Shown piece after piece: positions 1 through 10,320 of a stretch of DNA of 64,000 bases. The stretch covers positions 1-64,000 of the forward strand of contig MU859209.1 of the NCBI GenBank assembly GCA_033297205.1, written 5' to 3'. The notes below the pieces were generated by a model. That model worked only from the letters and a program-made list of their open reading frames with translations, was not told the DNA's origin and searched no databases. This DNA comes from Pseudoneurospora amorphoporcata (Eukaryota > Ascomycota > Sordariomycetes > Sordariales > Sordariaceae). A program made the translations under genes and the position numbers. How positions within the stretch are numbered: the first letter of the stretch is position 1; each line of letters begins with the position of its first letter.

Positions 1-1600
1 GCTTCCGCTCCGCTCTGCTACAAGTGCATAGTTCACTGTAGCATCCCTATACTAGTACTATCATCATAGGCTAGTTAGGGCATTGCAGCAAACAATCTTA
101 AGCTTAGTGAAATTAATAAGAGCCTTCTCCTTACGGTTGGAATCGCTATACTCGCGCTATAAATGGGTTATTAAACTAGCGTAGGTAGTAAGCTAGTTAG
201 GATGCGATTTACGAAGGTAAGGTATTAAATTTCTATAGGCGTAGCCCGCTAAGCGGCTCTTGACGTAAAGGAACTTATTACGGTCGGTAGGGTAATAATC
301 CGCGTTAATTTCCAACTTGTTTTAGATTAAGTCGTACCAAGCATTAAAGGGCACATTATCCTCTTTATTTTAGTTGTAGAATTTAGGAGGATTTAATTGC
401 TTTAGGGAGAGACGACGAGAGGTCGTCTTAATAGGAGCATCGTCGTTATTATCGTCGGGGATAGTAGTAGCGAAACGGGTAATAGAATAGCGAAGGGGGG
501 CAATGCTAAAGTCTTTCTTAATATTAGGAAGTATAACTTCCTTCCGACCCTATTTGTAAAGGCCTTTAAAGAGACTAAGGTCGGTAATAGTATCTTTTAA
601 AGTCTAAATTTCCTCCTTTTTATCCGCCAACTAATTTTAAAGCTATTAGACTATAACGGGGTCCGTCTTTAAAGGAGGGGTCCGTCTATTAATAAAGGCA
701 GCTCCTAACGCGGGGACCTAATCGTAAACGGTATAAAGTTTATCGTTGTAAGCGGAAACGATAATATTTAATTTAAATACCTATTCTTTCAAGGCGATCG
801 CTATAATAATTTAGAGTTTAAACTCGTGGAACATGTTAACGGGGTAAATAGAGCACAACTTAACAAACCGGGCTTTATTTAAATAACTACGGTAAGGGAG
901 TTGCGAGGTGGCGACCAAGGGTCGATAGGGTATTACAGGAACCGCGTTATAAATAAAGAGTTCGGCGAATTCCTTTATTTTTTCCTTAAAGTCTTTTATA
1001 AAATCTTTATAGTTGAAGACGATACTAAACTAGCCTATTTGATTAGTAATATATTCGTTAAATAGGTTAACCGTTAGCTAAGGTTCTTCGTAGTTTGCGT
1101 CTTAAGCTAGGGTATCAGCTAGAGCTTCATTAGGAGTCTTAAACTAGTTATAGAGTTATAATAGTATTTTCCTACGCAAGAGGGTGGACTTAACGCGAAG
1201 TCTTTCCTCTAGTAGGTATAAATTATTAAGGTACTCTTCGTTAAACCTAACGAGGGAGGTAGTTAGATTATGGATAATACTATCAATACGAGGGGGCTTT
1301 CTATGCAAGTCTTTCTCAAGAGCGGATTCGTTATTCTTAAAAGCGGCCTCCTTTTCCTAAGTATCTTCGTATAACTCATCGTCGTTAAGGGTATTATCGT
1401 TAGTCGCGGGCTCTACGCTCTTCTAATCGATAGGGGGTTCGGGGAGTACTAAATCTTCAGCTCCAATACTAGCACTATTGCGAGTTACACGTAGAGGTAC
1501 TATAGTATCGGTTTTCTAATATCGTTTTTCGGTTTCGGGTTTCGGTAGGATTTAACTTTCCTAAGTGTTATTAAGTGACTTAAAATAATGCAAGGGCACA
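1..1600 (-). mobile_element. RIP-degraded LTR-retrotransposon fragment with Gag-like frame, cut by window edge
   Basis: On the minus strand one continuous frame can be followed from about 1500 down to about 70, interrupted only by TAG, TAA and TGA codons of the kind RIP makes from CAG, CAA and TGG. The translated remnant has a charged, helix-prone N-terminal part. At about 395-95 it has a block resembling the capsid-like Gag of fungal Ty3/gypsy elements: an Asn-Ala-Trp-Tyr motif, then Asn-Lys-Leu-Glu, a Tyr-Val-x-Ser-Arg-Leu-Ala-Gly motif and a Glu-Lys-Ala-Leu segment. Capsid domains of this class prepare short strands for packaging of element RNA. No protease or reverse transcriptase is visible; pol would lie to the left, outside the window. 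No intact LTR could be delimited; the right boundary near 1600-1740 is a guess. TpA is very frequent and CpA/TpG scarce. The element class is inferred from a remembered family pattern, not from a search. Confidence 0.6.
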
Positions 1601-1740
1601 GATAGGGAAGTCGAAGGCAAAGCTAAAAATCTATTGATAACAGAAGATTTTAGGTGAGGAGGAAAAGAGAGAGAACTAGATACATACGGTTGAATCCAAA
1701 CTTAAATACTTTAGTCACATAAGCGACCTTAGGATCCGCT

Positions 1741-1944
1741 TGCCAGTCACTCTCCTCCAATCCTTTCACTCGCATCCCATTCACCTACAAGCAAACCAGG
1801 ACCTCCCTTGTACCTGCGTTCTTCTATCGTTCGCAATAACATCTTCAATGGTATAGCGGTCTGAACCGTAAACGGTAAAGCGGTTAAGTTCGTAAACGAT
1901 ATCCTTCTAGAAAGGTCCGCTCTAGAAGGCTCGCATAGCGGCAT
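1741..1944. other. Spacer between two RIP-mutated blocks, largely unmutated
   Basis: This stretch separates the Gag-like relic from the WD40 end of the NLR relic. Counting 1741-1860 by eye gives 13 CA, 4 TG and 6 TA, against 4 CA, 1 TG and 17 TA in 2101-2220, so RIP has largely missed it. A 65-codon open frame on the minus strand is present but resembles no family I know and is probably fortuitous or the tail of the neighbouring relic. Confidence 0.5.
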
Positions 1945-4900
1945 AGTCGGACTGTGCCTATACCGTAACAGACGCCGGATTCCAAATTTTAATCGTATTA
2001 TCGTACGAACTAGACGTAAGCTATTAGCTATTAAGCGAGAATGCTATTGAATAAACGGAGCCGCTATAGCCTTTTAGGGTTTGGAGGCAACTTTTTAACG
2101 CCGAATCCTAAATTTTAATCGTATTATCGTACGAACCGGACGCAAGCTGCTAGCTATCAAGCGAGCATACTATTAAACTAACGTTATTACTATAGCCTTC
2201 TAAAATTTAAAAGCAACTCCCCAACGCTAAATCCCAAATTTTAATTGTATTATCGTACGAACCGGACGCAAACTACTAATTATCTAATAAGAATACTATT
2301 AAATAAATGGAGCTACTATAGCCTTTTAAGGTTTAAAGGTAGCTCCTCGACGCCGGATCCTAAATTTTAATCGTATTATCGTACGAACCAGACGTAAGCC
2401 GCTAGCTATTAGGTAAGAATACTACTGAGCTAACGTTGTTACTATAGCCTTCTAGGGTTTAGAAGCAACTCCCCGACGCCGGATCCTAAATTTTAATTGT
2501 TTTATCTAACGAACCAGACGCAAGCCGCTAGCTATTAAGCGAGAATGCTATTAAGCTAACGCTACTACTATAGCCTTTTAGGGTTTGGAAGTAGCTTCCC
2601 GACGCTAAATCTTAAATCTTAATCGTATTGTCCAACGAACCGGACGCAAGCTACTAACTATTAGGCGAGAATACCATTAAGCTAACCCAGCCGCTATAGC
2701 CTTTTAAGGTTTAGAGGCATATATTCCAATTTAATTCTATAGACGGCTTAGTACGAATTTATTTAGGTTCTTCTACCTTAAAATTCCTCTTTATTAAGTT
2801 ACTACTTAGAGTAAATACAAGCGCTAATATATATATTTGAAGTAGAGCTTGCTCTATTATTAACTTATAAGATAGAGTAAACTAATAAGTATCCTAAACA
2901 AGCTTTAATAACTGCGATTAATTATTACCTCCTTATATTTCTAGTTAGATTAAATTTCTAGTGCGGAGTTAGACTTCTACTTACTAGCAAGCCCTCGAGC
3001 TTTCTAATAGCAACAACGTCCGTACGCATAGCTTGGAGTAGACTTAAAGCTTCTAGCTAGTAAAGGTACTTCGTCTTAAGGAATTTATAAATAACCCCGT
3101 TATCCTATAAACGATTATATTATTTTATATTCGTATAAGAAACTGAATTATATAGGTAATTAACCTAGTAGACGCACAAGTACCGCACCGTCGCTAGCGG
3201 GTCCGGATCCGGTACTTGGACCTTGTCACTCGGAAATCCCGGTGCCCTTAAGCTGTATATATCGCGTCGCAATATTATAAATATAGCATTAAGTGACTTC
3301 GAGAAGATAGTATAGTTTATATTTTCTTTCCTAGAAGAAAAAATCTACTTGAACGCCTCCTAAGAAGCTTGGTTACTAGCTTTATTAGAGGTATTGCTTG
3401 TAAGGGGACAGCAGAGCGGTACGCAAGTACTGACACCATAATAGAGAAGAAAGACTAGCCCGCAGGGCGAACTTTGTCGCTTATCCTTTAAGGCCGTGCG
3501 CTAGTATAGGTGCCTAACTACCTAAGGCAACCCCACTATCTAGGCGTATAACCGTATAGAGGCTAGAGGGGACTAACGAGCTTTGGGCCTACCGGTACCT
3601 TACTAGCTTGGCGTACATTGCCGGCACTCGTCGTCTAACTAACCATGTACCAAATACTAGTACTAGGCGCCAGACCTGTAACATTGCCAAGTAGAAAGTC
3701 CTTGGCTGATTGATGAACAAAATAGACGGTTTGTTCTCGTAAAGTTAGAAATAAACTACAAAGCCTTATAATCTCTTTTAGAAATTCAAGATCGTCGCAA
3801 ATAACATTAGGCACCTCGACGAGAGTGGTTAATTCTTGAAGGTTAATTAGTCGACGAACAATTACAGCAACGGCAAGAATGCGCTTATAGAGATCGGAAT
3901 CCTCGGACCGGCTTATATTCTCTCTCATCCGCGCATATAGAGCATCCAGCCCGGACGGAAAATTGCGTAGCATTTCTTCAGTACGCCATTTCTTAACCTC
4001 CGGGCCTACAAGTACTTAGCAGACCAACGCCACCCAAAGGAACGTGTCCTGCGCGTTGGAACACAGGTAGTCCTAAACGGTCTTTTTTATCCTTGGATTA
4101 TACTTCTTTAGCCTTGCTAGGTCATCCACCTTATACAAGATAAATACATTAACAGCCGCTGCGACGGATTCCGCATTTAGCTCTAGGGAAATCTTTACTT
4201 TATTTACGGCTTTCTCCAACCGTTCCTCAATTTGCGACGAGTTACGACTCGAAACAATCCACTTGACTCGAGAGGGTCTAGATAATTGCTTGGCGATTAA
4301 GTCGAGAAGCTGCGGCAGGTCTATTATAACGCACGTTAAGTGCGTCAATGGCTAAGTAGGTCGTTCGGAGGCTTGAGTCTCGTAGGATGTTGGTGAAGAT
4401 TCTTAATAGGGCATCCTACATATTTATATCTTTGAAGAGGCCTTCGCCTACAAGGTCGTACTCACTCCGCACGTGTGAGAGGATAGATGGTTGCTAGTCG
4501 ATAAGTAGATAGATTAGGCCGCGAAGTACGGCGGTTGCATTGTTAATACGAGAGTCGGTAGCTTGGTAGAAGAAGTAGGCCACATTGTAGTAGCGCGCGT
4601 TGGCAGTATTGCCTTAATCCAGCTCATTAATGATGCCGCATAGCAATATAGTCTTCCCTTTGCCAGGGTCGCCCTTGATTCAGAGCAGTCGGTGCTGTGG
4701 GTCATCACGCCATTGTTGAAAGTTAGCGTTATTGAGGACCCAACGATATGAGTCCTGCAAAAGGCCGCCTTTGGTCCGTTCGATGCGGACTTTATCATCG
4801 CGAGGATCGGTAAGGCGTAAGTGCTTCGAGCATTGCTTGTCCTTCTCTGACATTGTATAGCTAACGAGCTGTTCGAGATGAGACGTCACTTGCTGATTGG

Positions 4901-5753
4901 TGTATGTTTGGGTGTCTTTTTGGAAGCAGTTTTCGGCGTCTTGGATAGCCCCCAGATCAGCTTTCCAGTCATCAAGCGTGATCTTATCCCACAGAAAGAC
5001 TAAGCCGCGGTTGCGATAATAAGCACAAACACTCTTAATTTGATAAGAGAGCAGCGCTTTATAGAGGTCAACAATTTGGTTCTCCAATTCGCCTCTCATT
5101 CTATCGAGTTCGCTGATGTTGTTGGTGGGATCCCTGAGAAGGCTAGTCGACAAATTCCAATACCAGTCCATTCTCTTAACAACGTAGTCGATCCCTTTGC
5201 GGTTGGCTTCGGTCGCTTTTATAGGGTTGGCAAGCATCTGCAAAAGTTAGCATGAGAAATATTATCCTCCAGATAAACGTACCTCTAAAGCGATACAAAT
5301 GCCGGTCCAAGCGAGCGCGGCTTGGGGCACGGTCTGGATTGCCGCACTTATAATGTTCTTAGTGGATAGAACAACGTCCACGACTTCGCCACAACTCTCT
5401 TTCACTTTAGCCTCTCTCTCAGTCTTGGCTAGGCCGGCATTGATGAGCTGAGTCATTTGGCGGCGTCTGTCCGAGTTGTTTTGGGCGATGATGTTCGGCT
5501 GAGACTCGATGTTCGGCTGAGACTCGAGCACCATTGAGTTGGAGCCATTTTGTAGCTGTCGGGACAGTATCTTCTCATATGCGTCTACTAATTTGGTCTC
5601 TTCTTTTTTGAGTTCATTGTAGGCACGGTCCCAGAGTTGTACGGGTAAGCTGGTAGTAGTGTCATCTGCGCTGGCGAACGTAGAGATGACAGCAGAGATT
5701 TTCTGTATAGACTTGAAACGCCTCCGGAACCACGAGCGCAGCCGTCGAAGCAT
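1945..5753 (-). pseudogene. NLR-type NACHT_N-NACHT-WD40 gene inactivated by RIP
   Basis: The frame starts at an ATG at 5753. Exon 1 (5753-5283, 157 codons) encodes the NACHT_N domain of fungal STAND/NLR proteins, with the typical Leu-Trp-Asp-Arg-Ala-Tyr and Tyr-Glu-Lys-Ile-Leu-Ser motifs. A 45-nt intron (5282-5238, GTACGT donor, TGCTAAC branch, CAG acceptor, phase 0) joins it to exon 2. The Trp before the P-loop is TGA (4680-4682). The P-loop GDPGKGKT itself survives at 4673-4650. The NACHT domain follows with stops near 4614, 4502, 4416, 4070 and 4018, and an apparent one-base deletion near 4334 in the Walker B region. A Trp-Leu-Glu-Ala-Leu-Ser-Leu-Leu linker remnant (about 3220-3000) leads into six WD40 units. 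Stops fit TGG-to-TAG/TGA and CAG-to-TAG changes. Intact relatives act in non-self recognition and cell death; this copy should make no full-length protein. Confidence 0.88.
1955..2716 (-). repeat. Six tandem 126-bp WD40 repeat units (RIP-mutated)
   Basis: The same core (AATTTTAATCGTATTATCG and close variants) begins at 1985, 2111, 2237, 2363, 2489 and 2615, exactly 126 bases apart each time, that is 42 codons. On the minus strand each unit reads as a WD40 blade ending in an Asp-Asn-Thr-Ile-Lys-Ile-Trp motif. The units differ mainly by transitions and carry Trp and Gln stops. Intact NLR genes of this type carry highly similar WD40 units that are known to vary in number and sequence between strains. 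Here the near-identity is still readable through the mutations. Confidence 0.92.
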
Positions 5754-6639
5754 CGTAGCTTTAAGGAAGGAACGTCTTGACTGAGGTGATGTAGTGAGGC
5801 ACTCGAAGATGATCGTTTTGTCTTGGCGTTTTGTCTCGAAGGTAGCGGATGCTATATTTGATGATCAATGGATCGAGTTTATGAAAATGCCAGGAATTCC
5901 TCTCTCCTGCCATCTAGGACAAAACAAGGAAAAGAAACTGGAACACTGTGTTTTCTCGAGGTTATGAGGGAGCATAGGGCTCTGTGTTGTCACCTTGTTG
6001 GGCGCGGGATGGCTGGCGGCTTCCTCCCAATTACACGCCAATTACTCAAACAACATTTATTTTTTGAGGCTGGGCATTCATGGACCCGGAAGGTTCAGGG
6101 CGCCAAATCAATTGCTTGGGTTGGGCGAAGGGTCGTGGCTTTCCGTCACGGGTCTACAGGATGTCATGGGGCTGGCGCCCAAGAGGCTGCACCTGGCTTG
6201 CCTGCCAGGACAGTCTTGCCTGCCGGGAGCACTCAGATATCTAACACATTCCACGTGCCACCTGTATTTAGCTGTGAGCTCCGTGCCAGACTGGCACAGA
6301 CCTCCCCTTTCCTCTTTGTCGATTATTACAAGCTCTTTTCAAGGACTACCTGTGTGTCGACCGCGTAGAACCCTTACACAGGATTGGCAATAGTGTACGT
6401 ACCAAGCAGCGGGCGTAGCGCGGGTAGGGCTGTAAATCCAGTGGAACCTGCAAATCGCAGTAGAGCCTACTAGGAACCAATCAGAGAATGGCCTTCTGAC
6501 CGAGTGCAATCTTGGCAGTGTCGGGACGGTCAACTTTTCTCGTAATCCGCCCAATTATATTAATCTTTTTTAACGCCGCCTCCCCACTTACCGTCTTGCC
6601 TCCGTCCGAACGGTATGGATATGGGAGGTGGTGGTTCAG
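5754..6639. other. Intergenic, upstream of the NLR relic
   Basis: This holds the presumed promoter of the minus-strand NLR gene. Two overlapping plus-strand open frames of 166 and 132 codons are present, but their translations look random and neither has a recognisable domain. Base composition is not RIP-like. I see no other feature. Confidence 0.4.
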
Positions 6640-6770
6640 TTTTTTGACCCTACCACGTGATTAAAAGACCCGTTTCCTATCCTTCCCACTCCCATAGGCA
6701 TGTAGACATATCGCCTGACTAGTAGTTGGGTCGGTGACGACCAGCGAATCCCAGGTGTTGTATGTTTTTT
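6640..6770 (+). pseudogene. 5S rRNA relic (3' half conserved, 5' half diverged)
   Basis: Positions 6719-6764 match, from memory, the 3' half of Sordariales 5S rRNA: a TAGTAGTTGGG block, the GTCGGTGACGACC hairpin, the CCAGCGAATCCC block and the terminal GTTGTATGT. A six-T run at 6765-6770 is where Pol III would stop. Upstream, a GACC at 6646 and a CTCCCATAG at 6690-6698 sit at roughly the expected spacing, giving a total length near 120-125 nt. However, the 5' end cannot pair with GTATGT to form helix I. I therefore read this as a degenerate or chimeric copy rather than a working gene. Neurospora species have dispersed 5S genes of several sequence types and known pseudogenes, which fits an isolated copy next to RIP-mutated DNA. 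Confidence 0.75.
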
Positions 6771-7526
6771 GCTTGTAAACTTTTGTTTTACCTTCTTATT
6801 TGTTGCTTTTGCTCTGCTCGCTCATCTTCTTCTCTTTTACTTGGGGGTTGTGGTGGTGGGACTTTTTCTCAACCCCCCAAGTCAATCATGGGCAGGTGGC
6901 ATTTGAGTTTGCAGACAAGCTAGTTAGGTGGGAATAAGATAATGAAGGTAAACCAAACAATATGTTAAGAGCGAACGAAGTAATAAAGTAAAGTAGAGTT
7001 GCGAGAAGGATGAGCATGAAAACTTTGCAGGCAGCTTCTCCCTTGGCATTCAGTTCCAACTTCCAACTTTTTGAAGTTGTCATGGATCAGAATCACTCAC
7101 CATCCATCCCAACAAATCCCCCCCCAAATCCCTCTACCTAAAGCGAATCCTCTCTCCATCCTCAACACCTTCAGACCCTTCCTCGTCACGACTGAACCCA
7201 TTCAAGTCTCCATCTTTTCCCCGACCCTGCTTGTTGAAGAGTGGTTCCTGACGGAGGGATCCCCAGATCTCACAGAGCAGGTAGCCATGTGATGACGCGT
7301 TTCCAAGAGAAAAGCTGGTGGTGCCTAGCTCGGAAGCTAGCCCTCACCCTTGTGTGTTGTATCGTTCCCGCTGTGCCATAGTCGTGCATTACTCCAATTA
7401 TTTCCATACGCATCACGACAAACACCCCATATCATTCACCCTTCCCCGGTAGCTTTCTTTCGTTCTTACCGAGTCACCGTCCACGACATGTTCCCCTAAT
7501 AGTCGTCTTCATCATATTCATCAACC
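6771..7526. other. Intergenic, no gene seen
   Basis: Mixed sequence with a pyrimidine-rich plus-strand stretch around 6780-6840. Short open frames of 65 and 73 codons have no recognisable content. This is the 3' flank of the minus-strand gene that ends at 7527. Confidence 0.4.
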
Positions 7527-8306
7527 TCATTCTCGCTCACTTCCAACCTCCGGCTCCGGAATGTACTTGCATGTGAACCCACCATTCACTCCAAAATCAA
7601 ACGCCGGCAAGAACTGGCTCATCAGCTCCTTCCAGTCGAACTGCACCCGCCGACCATCGTCCAACACCTCCAGACCCTTCAGCACGACGACGCTCTCGCT
7701 TGACCACAAATCGTCTTCGCTTTCCCACTCGAGAGGCTGGTGCATGTGGCGAATCGCTAAGCCAAGTCGGTCCGTCTTCCCCTCCAAGACTTTCCCCCAC
7801 GCCGATTTGACACGAGGGAGAAACTCGGACACATTACCCGAACCTTCCGACTCGTCCGACTCGTCCACGTTTTCGCCATGTAACAGCATGGGACCTCGTA
7901 AGAAGAAGGGGACCTTCTCCTCTGGCTCTGCGTCATCATCATCACAATCCCCGCCTTTCGTGACTTCCACCTGGGGCAGCGTCGTTGCAAGATCCTTGCC
8001 TTCGGGGCAGGAGGTAAACCGATAGCATATGCGCCGGTCCAGGTACAGGTAAATGATGATTCTGCTGAGCCAGTGGTCGCGGTAATGACGCTCGATACGG
8101 CGCTTCTGGCCGCTGAAGAGCGGCATGTGGCGGTACTTGATCCATGGGTCCAATAGTTGAGGTAGCTTGCCGTTGTCTATCTCGTTGCCTTCGATGTTAT
8201 AATGGCTGAGGAGGTCGTCGACGAAATGGTTCAGGACTTGGTGGACGAGTTCGATTGGAAGTTTTCCCCAGACTTGGGGTGACAGTTCCTCGGTTGTGGT
8301 TGACAT
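7527..8306 (-). CDS. Hypothetical protein with F-box-like N-terminus
   Basis: A single-exon frame of 259 codons starts at an ATG at 8306 and ends with TGA at 7527. The N-terminus (residues about 13-30) has the Leu-Pro-Ile-Glu-Leu-Val pattern and following helix typical of F-box or F-box-like motifs, which recruit Skp1-Cullin ubiquitin ligases. The rest is not a family I recognise. It has a basic, aromatic middle (about 55-100) with Tyr/Trp-rich segments, an acidic stretch (about 115-150) and Trp-containing motifs near the C-terminus. No signal peptide or membrane segment is seen. Codon use (C at third positions) fits a real gene. The next frame beyond the stop would add an acidic Asp/Glu-rich tail ending at a TAG, so a small annotation error or unrecognised intron at the 3' end is possible. 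Substrate and role are unknown. Confidence 0.7.
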   Translation of the reverse strand: MSTTTEELSPQVWGKLPIELVHQVLNHFVDDLLSHYNIEGNEIDNGKLPQLLDPWIKYRHMPLFSGQKRRIERHYRDHWLSRIIIYLYLDRRICYRFTSCPEGKDLATTLPQVEVTKGGDCDDDDAEPEEKVPFFLRGPMLLHGENVDESDESEGSGNVSEFLPRVKSAWGKVLEGKTDRLGLAIRHMHQPLEWESEDDLWSSESVVVLKGLEVLDDGRRVQFDWKELMSQFLPAFDFGVNGGFTCKYIPEPEVGSERE

Positions 8307-10149
8307 TGTCTAAGGTATATGCTGAATTGGACCCAAGGGTTTGTGAAGCTGGAAGAGAGTTGAACACGGGCGAGTTTGCGGCAGCGCACTATAAACCAAA
8401 TCTGTTGCAAGTAAACCCAACCCACCCTGCACGCAAATAAATCAAGTCTGTATAAATCCGGTTTCGTATTTGATTTGTTATATTTGCGTATTTGTTTCAT
8501 CACCACATAAAAATCTTGCAACGACATACCTCTCCGGTGCGTGCGGTGTGATTTTTGCTGCAGAATCACGGGTGCAAGTGTAAGTGCATTGGTGAAGAAA
8601 TTGTCGTATGTTGGCCGAGGAACGAGCACAGCATGGTATGGGAATCGGAACAATAATGGATGGATGGAAGACGGTGAAATGAAATTGTGACGATGGTCTG
8701 GAAAAGGCGACAACGAAAAAGGGTTGATTGGGGTTGTCTATAACGGGAGAGGAGAAACGGAAACCAGGGCGGCCTACAAATACCTGAAAGGCGTGCGCCA
8801 GTGAATGGGCAAGGCCCAAGGCACGGACTTGCAACAAATTGACGCTTCCGACATTCTCCTGCGAGGAGACCGCCCATAGTCACACCTTGGCTCTCATGGT
8901 GTTGAAAGTCGCGATATTGCCAAGCCATCCATGATGTTGCAAAGTTCAAGTTCGAGTTCGTTGTTTGAAGAAAAGAAGCTCACAGCGTCAAGTCGTTCAA
9001 TGTAACAATTCCAACCCACTCACTACAGTATTCCCTAAACCGGCGTCGGGTGGGTCCACCTCGTTTAAAGTTAGGGTTACCCGAGGACCCCGCCGGCCAG
9101 CAGCGGTTCAGTCCCCCAACCCTGCTAAAATACCTACGGTAGCGGAAAACAACGGCAGATCGATCGGCGGAGGAACGCCCGCTTAAAGGGGGCTGGCTCG
9201 GCTCTCTTTGACTGGTGGCCCGAGAGGTTCCAGTTCTCGTTGTTTGTTTCGCCGAGCCGTCCTTGTTGTCTACAGTCTCGCAGCAAGGAGTTGACTACGG
9301 AACGAACGGTGCTGGATTGGATGAGATGAGATTGGATGATATGGAAATCCATTTGTTCTCTGGGGATTTGATTTTCAACTCAGATCTACCCAGAACCCAA
9401 AGAGATGCCTGGTTGACATTGGAATCATTTTCGCCCCTTCACACTTGGCGTACAAATACACAAAAGGTTGTATCCACCACAATGCATCTCCAAGACTCCC
9501 CGAGTTCATACCGGACGAACCATCAACCAGCCGATATCTTATCATTATGTAAACTGAACCTCTAGTCACTCACTCACCTGCCGTGAGGGGTTCACCAATC
9601 TTGTGCGCACCTATCCTACCTACGTACCACTCAAGCCGGCAAGCTGACGGTGAACCAAGAGCCCCCCTTGCTCCCGTTGGTCAATTCCATTGGGAGAGCC
9701 ATGTCACGAGACGACCGGGCACAATGGGAAAGACCAGCTTAAGCCGAACCGAAGCTGTTTCATGTAAGACCCCTTGTCCTCCATGCTTGTCACCACGACT
9801 TCTCACGTGCCGTCCCCGATCAAGTAAATAAATACCTTTTGGCACCCGCCCATTTTCGATATTTGTCCCGGTGTCACTGTTACAACATCATCATCATCAC
9901 TTTTAAAAACAGGGCCGGTCTTCGGAGCTGTTTTCGGTTCTTACCTACCTTGTTCGGTGTACCTACCTGCCCTTGACCCTCGGAATATAATCCGCCGAGA
10001 TCGTGGGGTAACGCATGTCGGGTCTCGGTAGACTTTGAGCCGAACTCCTCCTCCTCATCTACCCCGCTCTCCTATCTCGGGATTCAACCCATCGCATCGC
10101 ATGTCAATCAATCAATCATCGGCATCTTCACCGGCATTCATCATCAACA
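8307..10149. other. Intergenic between divergent genes
   Basis: This 1.8-kb stretch separates the minus-strand F-box-like gene from the plus-strand thiamine-diphosphate enzyme, so it should contain both promoters. Overlapping minus-strand frames around 8231-8949 look like chance. A CATCATCATCATC run lies near 9888, and pyrimidine-rich and ATCA-rich sequence precedes the downstream gene. Confidence 0.4.
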
Positions 10150-10154
10150 TTGTT

Positions 10155-10187
<33 letters not shown>

Positions 10188-10188
10188 C
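10150..10188 (+). repeat. (GTC)n trinucleotide microsatellite
   Basis: About eleven GTC units (TTGTCGTC... ending TCCGG) lie in the presumed 5' leader of the thiamine-diphosphate enzyme gene. Read in frame with the gene they would encode poly-Ser, but no ATG precedes them, so they are most likely untranslated. Confidence 0.9.
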
Positions 10189-10320
10189 GGACTTACCTTT
10201 AACAAACAAAGTCAAGCAACTTTACCTAGTGTTAAAGACAACCACAACCTCGACCTCCCTAACAACACCAACCACAACCAACAAACAAACAAACTCGCCC
10301 CTTATACTGCCACCACCAAA

